A DNA stretch of 64,000 bases, taken from NCBI RefSeq assembly GCF_001514125.1, contig NZ_KQ948561.1:1-64000 (forward strand), in the 5' to 3' direction. The notes under the pieces are model-generated. The model was not told the origin of the DNA. It saw only the letters and a program-made list of their open reading frames with translations, and ran no database searches. The position numbers and the translations under genes are program-made. Position 1 is the stretch's first letter; each line of letters begins with the position of its first letter. Shown here piece by piece: positions 24,299 to 32,928 of the stretch. The stretch comes from Streptomyces longwoodensis. GTDB taxonomy: Bacteria; Actinomycetota; Actinomycetes; Streptomycetales; Streptomycetaceae.

Positions 24299-25716
24299 CG
24301 GCCCACCGTCCCCTCCGCCGGCAGCGGCAGGTCCAGGCGTACCTCCGTGCCGCCGGGGTGCTCCGCCCGGCCGACGTGGAGGCGGGCGCCCAGCGCCGCC
24401 GCCCGTTCCGCCATGCCCAGCAGGCCGAAGTGGCCCGCGCGGCGCAGCTGTTCGAGCTCGTCGTCGGGCGGGAGGCCCCGGCCGTCGTCCCGTACGGTCA
24501 CGTGCAGGTGGTCGTCGCGTACGGCGGCCCGTACGTCCACCCGGGTCGCGGCGGCATGGCGGTGGGCGTTCTCCATCGCCTCGCCGGTGATCGTGAGGAG
24601 GTGGCGGGCCACGGGGGCGGGGACCTGGACCTCCGTGCGGTCGCCCGTCGTGCGGTACGTCGTCGTCAGGCCCGTGCGGCGGCTGAAGTCGGCGGTGAGG
24701 GTCCTCAGTTCCTCCAGGGCGTTCCTGTGCTCCGTGCCCGGCGCCTCCGCGCGCAGGTCCGTCAGCAGGTCCCGTGACTCCGCCGCCGCCCGGCGCGCGG
24801 CCCGGGCCACCAGGTCGGCCTGTCTGCGGATGCGGTCCGGGTCGGCGGTCGGGGTGCCGGCCGTGTGGGCCAGGGCCTCGGCGGCGAGGGCGACGCCGTG
24901 CAGGGTCTTGGCCACCGAGTCGTGCATCTCCCGTGCCAGGCGGGCCCGTTCGGCGTCCGTCGCCTCCGCGGCCGCCAGGCGGGCCTGGGTCGTGGTGAGG
25001 GCCTGGGTGGCCTCCCCGAAGCGCAGCATCAGACCGCGCAGGGCCGAGCCCACCGCGCCGGTGATGACGCAGAAGCCGGGGAGCAGCAGCCGTTCGGCCG
25101 GGCCCGAGCCGGGGTGTTCCGTCAGGGTCGCGTAGACCAGCAGCAGGATCAGCGACTGGAGCGAGGCGAAGCAGGCGGCGCCGCGCCAGCCATAGACGAT
25201 GCCCGCGAGCAGCGGGGTGCAGACGCTGACGTAGGCGAGCGTGGTGTCCGGGCCGGCCGAGATCAGCAGCAGGGTGCCGAAGAGGGTGTCCACGGCCAGC
25301 AGCGACGGGTGGCGCAGGAGGAGCGGTCCGAAGCGCTCCCAGTCGCGGAAGAGGACGTAGGAGCCCATGAAGGTGACCACGACGGCGGCTCCGACCAGGC
25401 GTACGCCCAGCCCGGGGGTGGCGTTGAGCAGCGCGGCGGGCGCGGCCACGGCGATCATCGCCAGGCGGAAGCCGAACACCTGGCGGCACATCGCCTGGAG
25501 GGCGTTCACCTCCAGGGCGACCGGTGCCGGCAGCGTCGCCGGGGCATCGGCCGCCGACAGGTGCCCGGGCCGTCGCGGCCGCCCCGGGTCCCGTAAGCGC
25601 CCCCCGCGCCACCACCGCCCCGCACGCCCCACAGGCCCCGCACGCCCTGCACGCCCTGCACGCCCTGCACGCCTCACGCCGGTACGTCCCACCCCCGCCA
25701 GACCCGTCGTCGCCAT
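24295..25716 (-). CDS. NarL-type sensor histidine kinase in the Tad locus
   Basis: A 473-residue kinase. It has an unusual N-terminal basic GRAG-type repeat (about residues 14-30), then a membrane region of about six helices (residues 80-230), and a HisKA_3 dimerisation domain with the phospho-His in REMHDSVAKTLHGV. The HATPase domain shows ENAHRHA, DDGRGL and GHFGLLGMAERAAALGA. It partners the response regulator encoded by the overlapping next gene. ATG 25716 is 11 nt after the tadC stop. The large membrane sensor domain suggests it senses envelope or membrane state. Confidence 0.92.
   Translation of the reverse strand: MATTGLAGVGRTGVRRAGRAGRAGRAGPVGRAGRWWRGGRLRDPGRPRRPGHLSAADAPATLPAPVALEVNALQAMCRQVFGFRLAMIAVAAPAALLNATPGLGVRLVGAAVVVTFMGSYVLFRDWERFGPLLLRHPSLLAVDTLFGTLLLISAGPDTTLAYVSVCTPLLAGIVYGWRGAACFASLQSLILLLVYATLTEHPGSGPAERLLLPGFCVITGAVGSALRGLMLRFGEATQALTTTQARLAAAEATDAERARLAREMHDSVAKTLHGVALAAEALAHTAGTPTADPDRIRRQADLVARAARRAAAESRDLLTDLRAEAPGTEHRNALEELRTLTADFSRRTGLTTTYRTTGDRTEVQVPAPVARHLLTITGEAMENAHRHAAATRVDVRAAVRDDHLHVTVRDDGRGLPPDDELEQLRRAGHFGLLGMAERAAALGARLHVGRAEHPGGTEVRLDLPLPAEGTVGR
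25641..25676. repeat. 9-bp tandem repeat in the kinase gene
   Basis: CACGCCCTG occurs three times in tandem (25641-25667) and a fourth, imperfect copy follows (25668-25676). It encodes the Gly-Arg-Ala repeat at the kinase N-terminus. Copy-number change would keep frame. Confidence 0.8.
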
Positions 25717-25727
25717 CTCCCCGCCCC

Positions 25728-26621
25728 CTACTTCCCCGTGATCGTGCTGAAGTCCGTGCCGGAGCCGAGCAGCATCCCCGCGCCGAGCAGCAGCATCGTG
25801 GCCGGGACCATGAACGTGGTGATCATCAGCGTGGCCTTGGGGACCGCGCGGGCCGCCTTGCGGCGGGCGTTCTGCGCGTCGGTGCGGCGCATGTCCTTGG
25901 CGATGGCCACCAGCGTGTCGACGATCGGCGCGCCGAGTTCCTCGCCCTGCTGGAGCGCGGTGACGAACATGGCGACCTGTTCGGAGTCGTTGCGGCGGCG
26001 CAGTTCCTCGAACGCCTCGCGGCGGCTGACGCCGAGGTCCATCTGGCGCAGGGTGATGCGGATCTCGTCGGCCCACGGGCCCTGGTAGCGGGTGGCGACC
26101 CGGTCGAGGGCCTGGCGGAAGCCGAGGCCGGCGCTCACCACGACCGCGAGGACGTCCAGGAAGTCGGGCAGGGTGCGTTCGATGGCGTCCTTGCGGACCC
26201 GGATCGCGGACCAGATGCCGACCTCGGACCAGAACGCCCCGAAAGCGAACAGGAGCAGGGCGAGGAAGAAGCTGCCCTGAAGGAGGGCGACGAGGCCGCC
26301 CAGGGCGCCGACGGCGCCGTAGACCGCGCGGCGGGCCGCGTAGCGGTCGAGGGTGAGGCCGCCGGGGTTGCCGGCGAGGTCGATGCGGCGGCGGTAGCGG
26401 GCGACCTGCTTGGGGCCCATCAGGCGCAGCACCGCGGGCGCGTAGCGCATGCCGAGGCGGTCGACGAGGGAGCCCACCGCGGTCGTGCGGGTGGAGCCGA
26501 CCTCCAGGGCCAGGGCGAGGTCGGGGGGCAGCACGGTGTCCGCCCGGTACATGCGCAGGCCGGCGAACACGCCCCCCACGCTCAGGGCCGCCACGAGGGC
26601 GAGCAGCAGTCCCACGGTCAC
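25728..26621 (-). CDS. tadC: TadC-like type II/IV secretion F protein
   Basis: A 297-residue inner-membrane platform protein with a T2SSF domain. An N-terminal helix lies at residues 3-22, a helix pair at about 105-140, the conserved cytoplasmic segment LPDFLDVLAVVVSAGLGFRQALDRVA (from about 168) and SRREAFEELRRRN follow, and C-terminal helices (TLMITTFMVPATMLLLGAGM) close the protein. TadB and TadC form the platform energised by CpaF. GTG at 26621 follows GCAGGAGGT. It sits 7 nt after tadB and 11 nt before the histidine kinase gene. Confidence 0.93.
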   Translation of the reverse strand: MTVGLLLALVAALSVGGVFAGLRMYRADTVLPPDLALALEVGSTRTTAVGSLVDRLGMRYAPAVLRLMGPKQVARYRRRIDLAGNPGGLTLDRYAARRAVYGAVGALGGLVALLQGSFFLALLLFAFGAFWSEVGIWSAIRVRKDAIERTLPDFLDVLAVVVSAGLGFRQALDRVATRYQGPWADEIRITLRQMDLGVSRREAFEELRRRNDSEQVAMFVTALQQGEELGAPIVDTLVAIAKDMRRTDAQNARRKAARAVPKATLMITTFMVPATMLLLGAGMLLGSGTDFSTITGK

Positions 26622-26628
26622 CTCCTGC

Positions 26629-27573
26629 TCAGACGTCGATGCGGGACAGACGGCGGATGAGCAGGAAGCCCACCGCGTACAGGCCGAAGGCGACGATCAC
26701 GGCCGCCTGGCCGAAGGGCGATCCGGTCATGCGGTCCAGGGCGCCGTCGTTGACGCTGTTGATCAGGAACAACGAGCCGACGCCGAGGACGGGCACGGCG
26801 TACGACGTCATGTTGACCTGGGACAGCTGGGTGCGGACCTCGCGGCGGGTCTCCTTGCGTTCCTCCAGCGTCTCGGTGAGGTTGCGCAGCGCCCCGACCA
26901 CCTGGCCGCCCGCCCGGTTGGACAGGACCAACGTGGTGACGAGGACGACCAGTTCGCGGGAGGGGAGGCGGTCGGCCAGTTCGCCGAGGGCGTCGTCCAT
27001 GGAGTGGCCGACGGACAACTGGTCGGCGACCTTGCCCAGTTCCTCGCCCGCGGGGGCCTCCAGCTCCTCGGCCGCCATGCCGATCGCGGTGCGCAGGGCG
27101 AGGCCGGCGCTGGTGGCGTTGGCGAGGATGCGGGCGAGCTCGGGGAGTTGGTTGATGAAGCGTTCGATGCGTTTCTGGCGCTGCCAGCCGAGGAACTGCC
27201 ACGCCGCCCAGATGCCGAGCAGGCCGGCGATGGGCCCGAAGAAGGGGGCCAGCGTGGCCTGGCCGACCAGCCACAGGCCCACGACCGCGGCCAGCACGTA
27301 GGCGAAGAACTCGCCCGGCGTCACGTCCAGGCCGGTCGCCGCCAGCTTGCGTTCCAGGGTGCGGCCGAGGCGCGTGGGCCGCAGCCGCCGGTCCAGGGCG
27401 CGGAAGCGGCGCCCGCGGCCCGGGCCGGGGAGGTTCCCGGTGTACGACAGGCGCTCCACCAGGGCGGCGCGCCGGGCCCGGCCGGCGGCGTAGGAGTGGA
27501 CGCCGACGACGGCCAGGGTGCAGGCCAGGAGGGTCACTCCGATGGTGAGGGTGATCCGGGTCTGGAGGTCCAT
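26629..27573 (-). CDS. tadB: TadB-like type II/IV secretion F protein
   Basis: A 314-residue membrane platform protein. An N-terminal helix at 8-30 precedes a basic cytoplasmic stretch, a helix pair at about 88-130, the T2SSF core (FINQLPELARILANATSAGLALRTAIGMAAEEL) with SVGHSMDDALGELADRLPSRE, and two C-terminal helices (SYAVPVLGVGSLFLINSV; AAVIVAFGLYAVGFLLI). It pairs with TadC, encoded next. The start ATG lies 27 nt after the cpaF stop. Motifs and order match actinobacterial Tad loci. Confidence 0.93.
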   Translation of the reverse strand: MDLQTRITLTIGVTLLACTLAVVGVHSYAAGRARRAALVERLSYTGNLPGPGRGRRFRALDRRLRPTRLGRTLERKLAATGLDVTPGEFFAYVLAAVVGLWLVGQATLAPFFGPIAGLLGIWAAWQFLGWQRQKRIERFINQLPELARILANATSAGLALRTAIGMAAEELEAPAGEELGKVADQLSVGHSMDDALGELADRLPSRELVVLVTTLVLSNRAGGQVVGALRNLTETLEERKETRREVRTQLSQVNMTSYAVPVLGVGSLFLINSVNDGALDRMTGSPFGQAAVIVAFGLYAVGFLLIRRLSRIDV

Positions 27574-27600
27574 GGGTGGTGTGTCCGTCCTGTCTCCGTG

Positions 27601-28938
27601 CTACCGGGCCACGCGGGTGGCGAGGGCGTTCTCCGTCGGCGCCACCCCGAACGCCTGCGGGATCGGCTGGCTCGCCATGTAGAGGCGGTCGGCCGTGCGG
27701 CGCGGGAGGGGGAAGTGGCGGAAGGCGCCGTGGACGCGGCCGTCGGGGGTCATGGGCCGGGCCTCGAAGCGGGCGATGGTGGCCAGCCGGTAGGGCTCGC
27801 CGCCGTGGCTGTCGAGGAGGGCGATCTCGGTGACCCGGCGGGCGCCGTCCGCGAAGCGGGTGAGCTGGATGATGACGTCGACCGCGCTGTTGATCTGGTC
27901 GTGCAGCGCGATGAACGGGATCTCCACGTCGGACATCGAGGCGAGGGTCTGCAGCCGGGTCAGGGCGTCCTCCGCGCTGTTGGCGTGCACGGTGGCCAGC
28001 GAGCCGTCGTGGCCGGTCGACATCGCCTGGAGCATGTCGAGGGACTCGCCGCCGCGGACCTCGCCGACGACGATGCGGTCGGGGCGCATCCGCAGCGAGT
28101 TGCGGACCAGGTCGCGGATGGTGATGCGGCCCTTGCCCTCCACGTTCGGGGGGCGGGACTCCAGGCGGATGACGTGCGGCTGCTGGAGCTGGAGTTCGGC
28201 GGAGTCCTCGATGGTGATGATGCGCTCGCCCTCGGGAATCAGCCCGGACAGGGCGTTGAGGAGGGTGGTCTTGCCGGTGCCGGTGGCGCCCGAGACGATC
28301 ACGTTGAACTTCGCCTGCACCAGCCCGGCCAGCAGGAACAGCATGTGTTCGTCGAGCGAGCCGAAGCCGATCAGTTCGTTGAGGGTGTAGGAGCGCGGGA
28401 AGCGGCGGATGGTGAGGATGGGGCCGGTCAGGGAGAGCGGCGGGATGATCACGTTGACGCGCTCGCCGGAGGGGAGGCGGGCGTCCACCATCGGGTTGGA
28501 CTCGTCGACGCGGCGGTTGACCGTGGAGACGATCCGCTCGATGGTCTGCATCAGCTGGTCCACGGAGGCGAAGCGCAGCGGCAACTGCTCGACGCGGCCC
28601 GCGCGTTCGACGAAGATCGCGTCGGGTCCGTTCACCATGATCTCGGTGATCGACGCGTCCTCCAGGAGCGGTTCGAGGATGCCGAGGCCGAGGGCCTCGT
28701 CGACGACCCGGCGGATCAGCTGGGAGCGCTCCACCGTCGACAGGACCGGGCCCTCGCGGCTGATGATGTGGCCGAGGACGCGTTCCAGGCGGGCCCGGCG
28801 GTCGGCCGCCGTCAGCGCGCTCATCTCGGCGAGGTCGATTTCCTCCAGCAGCTTCGCCCGGTACGTGGCGACCAGGTGGCCGTCCTCGCCCCGGCCGCCG
28901 CTCTCCTCCGGGGAGGTGATGCGTGCCCGCAGGCTCAT
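27601..28938 (-). CDS. cpaF: CpaF/TadA-type pilus assembly ATPase
   Basis: A 445-residue secretion ATPase. N-terminal all-alpha domain (residues 25-100) then the RecA-like core: Walker A GATGTGKTT (217-225), Asp box with acidic pair in IITIEDSAEL, the His-box STGHDGSLATVHANS, and DRIVVGEVRGGE (Walker B). It hexamerises at the membrane and powers pilin insertion through TadB/TadC. The ATG is about 100 nt after the TadE-like gene, the largest gap inside the machinery genes. C-terminal tail contains an ARFEARPMTPDGRVHG segment common to actinobacterial members. Confidence 0.95.
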   Translation of the reverse strand: MSLRARITSPEESGGRGEDGHLVATYRAKLLEEIDLAEMSALTAADRRARLERVLGHIISREGPVLSTVERSQLIRRVVDEALGLGILEPLLEDASITEIMVNGPDAIFVERAGRVEQLPLRFASVDQLMQTIERIVSTVNRRVDESNPMVDARLPSGERVNVIIPPLSLTGPILTIRRFPRSYTLNELIGFGSLDEHMLFLLAGLVQAKFNVIVSGATGTGKTTLLNALSGLIPEGERIITIEDSAELQLQQPHVIRLESRPPNVEGKGRITIRDLVRNSLRMRPDRIVVGEVRGGESLDMLQAMSTGHDGSLATVHANSAEDALTRLQTLASMSDVEIPFIALHDQINSAVDVIIQLTRFADGARRVTEIALLDSHGGEPYRLATIARFEARPMTPDGRVHGAFRHFPLPRRTADRLYMASQPIPQAFGVAPTENALATRVAR

Positions 28939-28982
28939 CGGTTCACCGCCTTCCTCGTCGTCGCCGACGCCGTCGCCGTCGT

Positions 28983-29017
28983 CGCGCCTGTCACCGTCGC
29001 CGCGCCTGTCACCGTCG
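28983..29017. repeat. 17-bp direct repeat before cpaF
   Basis: CGCGCCTGTCACCGTCG occurs at 28983-28999 and 29001-29017 with an 18-bp period, in the 100-bp gap between the TadE-like and cpaF genes. Function unknown; it may reflect slippage in a formerly coding tail. Confidence 0.7.
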
Positions 29018-29038
29018 TCGTCATGGGTCGCGGCCGCC

Positions 29039-29392
29039 TCAGTGGTCGACCGGCATGGTCGCCGTCTTGTGGGCCTGTCCGAAGTCCCCGATGCCGGGGA
29101 TCACGGACGGGATGGTCACGGACGAGGTGACCCGCACCTCGTCGCCCAGGTCGGCGGTGCTGCAGCCGACCGTCCACCGGCTGCTCACCGCGCCCCGGCA
29201 GGCCGCCCCCGCGTCCCGGTCCAGGGCCGCCCCGCGCGCCCCGGCCCGGGCCGCGGTGCCGGCCTGCTGGGCGGCGTAGGCGATGAGGCCCAGCTGGACG
29301 GCGGCCAGCGCCACCAGGAGCAGGATCGGCAGGAACCCCAGGTACTCCAGGGCCACTTGGCCACGGTCGTCGCGTCGGTCGCGGTACGGCAT
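29039..29392 (-). CDS. TadE-like minor pilin 1
   Basis: A 117-residue TadE-type pseudopilin. A short basic leader (MPYRDRRDDRG) precedes QVALEYLGFLPILLLVALAAVQLGLIAYAAQQ, with Glu at mature position +5 as in prepilins processed after Gly. The Ala-rich helix continues (AGTAARAGARGA) and the C-terminal domain carries two Cys. Encoded 1 nt after the second TadE-like gene. Minor pilins of this kind initiate or cap the Flp filament. Confidence 0.9.
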   Translation of the reverse strand: MPYRDRRDDRGQVALEYLGFLPILLLVALAAVQLGLIAYAAQQAGTAARAGARGAALDRDAGAACRGAVSSRWTVGCSTADLGDEVRVTSSVTIPSVIPGIGDFGQAHKTATMPVDH

Positions 29393-29393
29393 G

Positions 29394-29786
29394 TCAGTGG
29401 TCCTCCTCCTCCACGGCCCCCGCGTGGCCGTGGACCGTGAAGGGGAAGTTCACCGCGCCGGGGAAGAGGACGGGGACCTCCAGGGAGACGTCCGCCGTCA
29501 CGTAGTCCCCGGACGTCGCGCAGGACACGTTCGCGCCGGACGCCCACGCCCCGGAGAGCTTGTCCTTGCCGGCCTGGTCGCACACGGCCTGCCGCTCCCC
29601 CCGGTGCGCGGCCGTCCCGTGCCGTACGGCCTCGTCGGCAGCATTCCCCGCGAGGGTGAAGGTGTATCCCACGAGCACGCACTGCCACAGCACGACCAGG
29701 GTGACGATGATGAGCGGGGTCATGCCGAGGAACTCGACGGTGACCTGGCCCCGGTCGGTGTGGCCGCGTCCGCGGTCCGGTCCCAT
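29394..29786 (-). CDS. TadE-like minor pilin 2
   Basis: A 130-residue TadE-type pseudopilin. Leader MGPDRGRGHTDRG, then QVTVEFLGMTPLIIVTLVVLWQCVLVGYTF with Glu at mature +5. The downstream domain has two Cys (AVCDQAG, NVSCATS) that could pair outside the cell. It sits 3 nt after the CpaE-like gene and 1 nt before the first TadE-like gene. Two TadE genes side by side are usual in actinobacterial Tad loci. Confidence 0.9.
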   Translation of the reverse strand: MGPDRGRGHTDRGQVTVEFLGMTPLIIVTLVVLWQCVLVGYTFTLAGNAADEAVRHGTAAHRGERQAVCDQAGKDKLSGAWASGANVSCATSGDYVTADVSLEVPVLFPGAVNFPFTVHGHAGAVEEEDH

Positions 29787-29789
29787 GGC

Positions 29790-31043
29790 TCACTCCCTCC
29801 GCCGTCGGAAGCCCACCGCGCCCCGGTCGCCGCCCCGGGCCCGCGTCCCCCGGCGCACCACGGCGGTCTCCGGTGCCTTGACCAGGCCCAGTTCGCCCGC
29901 GAGGGCCCACAGGGCCTGCCGTACGGTGCCCTTGGGGTCGAGGGCGTGGATCCGGCCGGCGTCGACGGCGGCCTGGAGTTCCTTGAAGTGCGCGGGGACC
30001 GTGGTCGCGGCGAGCGCGGTGCCGGTGATCTTCTGGATGAGCGCGGGCTGGATCTCGGTGCCGCGGCTGTGCCGGTTGACGACGAGCGTCGTCTCCTCGG
30101 CCTTGCGGATCTGCAGGCGGTCCCACATGCGGACGGCGCGCTTGGCGCCGCGCACGGCGACCACGTCGGGGGTGGTGACCAGCAGCGCGGTGTCGGCCAT
30201 CTCGACGGCGGCCGCGCCGGCCCCGCCGAGCTGGGCGCCGCAGTCGACGACCACGACCTCGTAGCGGGAGCGCAGGGCGCTGAGGATCTGGCGGGCGGCG
30301 CGGTCGGTGACCTCCTCGCCGCGTTCGCCCTCGCCGGGGGCGAGGAGCAGGGCGAGGCCGGTGTCGTGGCGGAAGACGGCGTCGGCGAGGACGCGCGGGG
30401 AGATGTCGCTGATGGCGGCGAGGTCGACGACCGAGCGGCGGAACTGGACGTCGAGGTAGGAGGCGACGTCACCGGTCTGCAGGTCCATGTCGACGAGCGC
30501 GGTGGGCCGGCCGGACGCCTGGGCGGCCAGGGCGAGCTGGACGGCGGTGAGGGTGGTGCCGACGCCTCCCTTGGCGCCGCACACGGTGACCACGGTGCCG
30601 CCCGCGCCGGTGAACACGTCGCCGCCGTGGCCCAGGTGGCGCCGTACGCCCACCGACCACTGCGCCACCGCCTGGACGCGGTGGGCGAGGTCCTCGTAGC
30701 CGAGGGGGAGGGTGACCAGGCCGCGGGCGCCGGAGTCCATGGCGGCGGAGAACAGGCCGGGGCTCGCGTCGGTGGTGACGAGGATGACGCCGACGGCCGG
30801 GAAGCGCAGGGCGACCTCGCGGACCAGCTCCAGTGCGGGGACCGGGCCGATGCGCTCGTGGACGATCACCACCTCGGGCAGTTCGTCGACGGAGTCGGCG
30901 GCCAGCCGGGCGAGGGTGTCGACGAGCTGGGTGGAGTCGCCGAGCGGGGGCAGCGGTTCGGCGTCGGGGAGCTGGCTGAGCAGGGTGATGAGGGAACGGA
31001 CCGCGTCCGCGTCGCCGACGGCCGGGAGGATCCTCGTGGGCAT
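29790..31043 (-). CDS. cpaE: CpaE/TadZ-like ParA-type ATPase
   Basis: A 417-residue protein. The N-terminal receiver-like domain (residues 1-125, EVVIVHERIG, GVILVTTDASPGLFSAAMDSGA) lacks a clear phospho-Asp pocket. The C-terminal MinD/ParA ATPase has the deviant Walker A CGAKGGVGTTLTAVQLA, ALVDMDLQTGDVASYL and VVVVDCGAQLG. CpaE/TadZ proteins localise the Tad machinery in the cell. A basic tail (RRGTRARGGDRG, RRRRE) ends the protein. Encoded 9 nt after cpaB. Confidence 0.92.
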   Translation of the reverse strand: MPTRILPAVGDADAVRSLITLLSQLPDAEPLPPLGDSTQLVDTLARLAADSVDELPEVVIVHERIGPVPALELVREVALRFPAVGVILVTTDASPGLFSAAMDSGARGLVTLPLGYEDLAHRVQAVAQWSVGVRRHLGHGGDVFTGAGGTVVTVCGAKGGVGTTLTAVQLALAAQASGRPTALVDMDLQTGDVASYLDVQFRRSVVDLAAISDISPRVLADAVFRHDTGLALLLAPGEGERGEEVTDRAARQILSALRSRYEVVVVDCGAQLGGAGAAAVEMADTALLVTTPDVVAVRGAKRAVRMWDRLQIRKAEETTLVVNRHSRGTEIQPALIQKITGTALAATTVPAHFKELQAAVDAGRIHALDPKGTVRQALWALAGELGLVKAPETAVVRRGTRARGGDRGAVGFRRRRE

Positions 31044-31052
31044 GACGGCCTC

Positions 31053-31760
31053 TCACTTGTCCTTGGCGAGCTGGTACGTGCGGTCCTGCTCGGGGACCGT
31101 GGTGCCGGTGCCCGGGGCGACCAGCGCGAGGCGTACCCGCTTGGCGAAGGACTCGGCGTACGTGATGCGCTGGGCGTCGAGGGTGGACAGGGCGAAGGTG
31201 ATGGGCACGGCGTCGGTGGGCCGGCGGTCGCGGTCGCCCGCGTCGGGGTCGAGGGCCTTGATCTCGCCGACGTCCAGGACCCGGGCGCCCGTGACAATGA
31301 TCTTGGAGACGTCGGGGTCGCTGTCCTTGGCGCCCTCGAAGGTGGCGTAGACGTTGACGGTCGAGCCGGGGGTGATCTTGCCCGCCACCCCGGTCGCGGC
31401 GTCGATCATGATGGCGACCTCCTGCTGCCCGGGCCGCAGGGCCGGCTGGTCCACGATCATGTCGCTCTGCAGCAGGGAGCCCTTGCGCAGGGTGGTCACG
31501 GCGATCTTGCCGCGGATCCGGTCGAGGTCGGTGACGGCGTTGCGGGAGAGCCAGCGCTCGGGCATCCCTATCTTCTCGAACTGGCCCGCGCTCAAAGCGG
31601 TGTAGGGGGCCACGTCGGACCTGACCCGGTACGCCGTGACCTCGGGGCCGACCTTGGACTGCGCGTCGTCCACGACGGACAGGACGCCGGCGAACGCGCC
31701 GAGGGCGCACAACACCGACAGGAGCAGGAGGATCACGCCGCGGCGCTGACGGGAGTTCAT
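31053..31760 (-). CDS. cpaB: CpaB/RcpC-like SAF-domain protein
   Basis: A 235-residue protein with one N-terminal membrane helix (residues 8-28) and a periplasm-facing region. The SAF domain at about 42-105 (VTAYRVRSDVAPYTALSAGQF, GKIAVTTLRKGSLLQSDMI) is followed by RcpC-like beta domains (VAIMIDAATGVAGKITPGSTVNVYAT). In Gram-negatives CpaB helps the secretin; a monoderm has none, so here it probably interacts with peptidoglycan or pilin. ATG at 31760; 55 nt separate it from the preceding zinc-ribbon gene. Confidence 0.92.
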   Translation of the reverse strand: MNSRQRRGVILLLLSVLCALGAFAGVLSVVDDAQSKVGPEVTAYRVRSDVAPYTALSAGQFEKIGMPERWLSRNAVTDLDRIRGKIAVTTLRKGSLLQSDMIVDQPALRPGQQEVAIMIDAATGVAGKITPGSTVNVYATFEGAKDSDPDVSKIIVTGARVLDVGEIKALDPDAGDRDRRPTDAVPITFALSTLDAQRITYAESFAKRVRLALVAPGTGTTVPEQDRTYQLAKDK

Positions 31761-31815
31761 GGACCGTGCAACCTCGTTGGGGGTGGGAGCGTGGCCGGGG
31801 GACGTCTCGCGGGGT

Positions 31816-32793
31816 TCAGCCGCCGCCCGCGGTGAGTTCGCGGACGGGTCGTGCGGGTGGGACGGCTCGTGCGGGGCCCGCGGGGTGCGCGGGTGGGGCG
31901 GTCCCCTCGGGGGGCGGCGGGGTGGCGGAGCAGAAGACGCAGCGGTCGCCGATGACGTCCATCCCGCACCAGTGGCAGGTGCCCTGCCGGACCGAGGTGA
32001 CCAGTTGGTACAGCACGGACAGGTCGGCCAGGTAGGCGCAGAACTCCACGAGCCGGGGCGTGCCCCACCAGACGGCGGACTCGGCGGGCGCGTCGGTCTC
32101 GCGCAGGCCCTGGGCGCGCCAGGAGGGGACGAGGGTGCCGGTGACCCAGTCGGCGGGCAGCTGGCCGCGGCCGACGAGCATCCAGGTGCCGAACTCGGGT
32201 CCGGGCAGGGTGACTCCGGGCGCGGCGCGCACGAGCTGCGGCTGCGGGTGGGCGAGGACGGCGAACTGGCTGCCGGGGACCCAGGAGCGGGCGTGCGAGG
32301 TGAGGGTGACCGGGACCCGGTCGAGGCGGGCGACGGAACCGAGCAGCGCTCCGGCGTGCAGGTAGTGGGTGAGCAGCCGGGCGGCGGAGGCGAGCACGCC
32401 GGGGCCGAGGTCGCAGGAGGCGAGCTGGCGTAATTGGCGGGCGAGGACGGCCACGGCGAGGGGCGGCAGGTCGGGGCGGAACAGGGCGATGCGGTCGCTC
32501 TCCAGGAGGGAGCGCACGGTGTGCAGCCGCTGTTCGACGGCGGGCGGCACGGCGGAGGAGTGCACCACGACGACGTGTCCGTGGGCGTCCAGGAGGGCCT
32601 GGAAGGCGGCCACGGACTCCTCGAGCGGCTGGCGGTGGAGGTCGGCGAGGACCGTCGCGGGCAGGGTGCGCTCGTCCTGCGGCGGCAGCGCGAGGTCGGC
32701 TCCGGTCACGGCAATGGCAGTTGGCACGCGCAGCTCCCCGATTCCCGCGGTCCGGTCCACCGGGGGGACTCCGGTGCACCGGGGTGACTTCAT
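31816..32793 (-). CDS. unknown protein with C-terminal zinc ribbon, head of the Tad unit
   Basis: A 325-residue soluble protein of no family I recognise. Residues 25-260 are Leu/Ala/Val-rich with an alpha/beta feel (ATVLADLHRQPLEESVAAFQALLDAHGHVVVVHSS). Near the C-terminus CHWC and CVFC, separated by eight residues, form a rubredoxin-like zinc ribbon, and a disordered Pro/Ala tail follows. The ATG at 32793 has TGAGG about 10 nt upstream; a GTG at 32727 is an alternative. It is the first gene before cpaB in the same direction and probably co-transcribed with the Tad genes. Confidence 0.75.
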   Translation of the reverse strand: MKSPRCTGVPPVDRTAGIGELRVPTAIAVTGADLALPPQDERTLPATVLADLHRQPLEESVAAFQALLDAHGHVVVVHSSAVPPAVEQRLHTVRSLLESDRIALFRPDLPPLAVAVLARQLRQLASCDLGPGVLASAARLLTHYLHAGALLGSVARLDRVPVTLTSHARSWVPGSQFAVLAHPQPQLVRAAPGVTLPGPEFGTWMLVGRGQLPADWVTGTLVPSWRAQGLRETDAPAESAVWWGTPRLVEFCAYLADLSVLYQLVTSVRQGTCHWCGMDVIGDRCVFCSATPPPPEGTAPPAHPAGPARAVPPARPVRELTAGGG

Positions 32794-32928
32794 TGCGTGA
32801 CTACCTCAGCACTGTAACCACGCCCCTGTGGCCGGAGAACAACTTTCGGTGACTGAACGGCATCTCTTCGCGCACAACTCGCTGCAAAACAACGCAAGGT
32901 ACGCACCGGTGTTCCGCAACGCGACCCC

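Noticed and set aside
28935..29024. Short Thr/Ala-rich frame between the TadE-like and cpaF genes
   Set aside because: It is made of a tandem 18-bp repeat, overlaps the cpaF start and has no recognisable product.
26449..29130. Very long open frame on the plus strand opposite the Tad genes (also 29283-31835, 39837-42671 and 44476-46713)
   Set aside because: These are shadows produced by GC-rich third codon positions. Their translations are Arg/Gly/Ala/His-rich with no domain, and the minus-strand genes have clear motifs.
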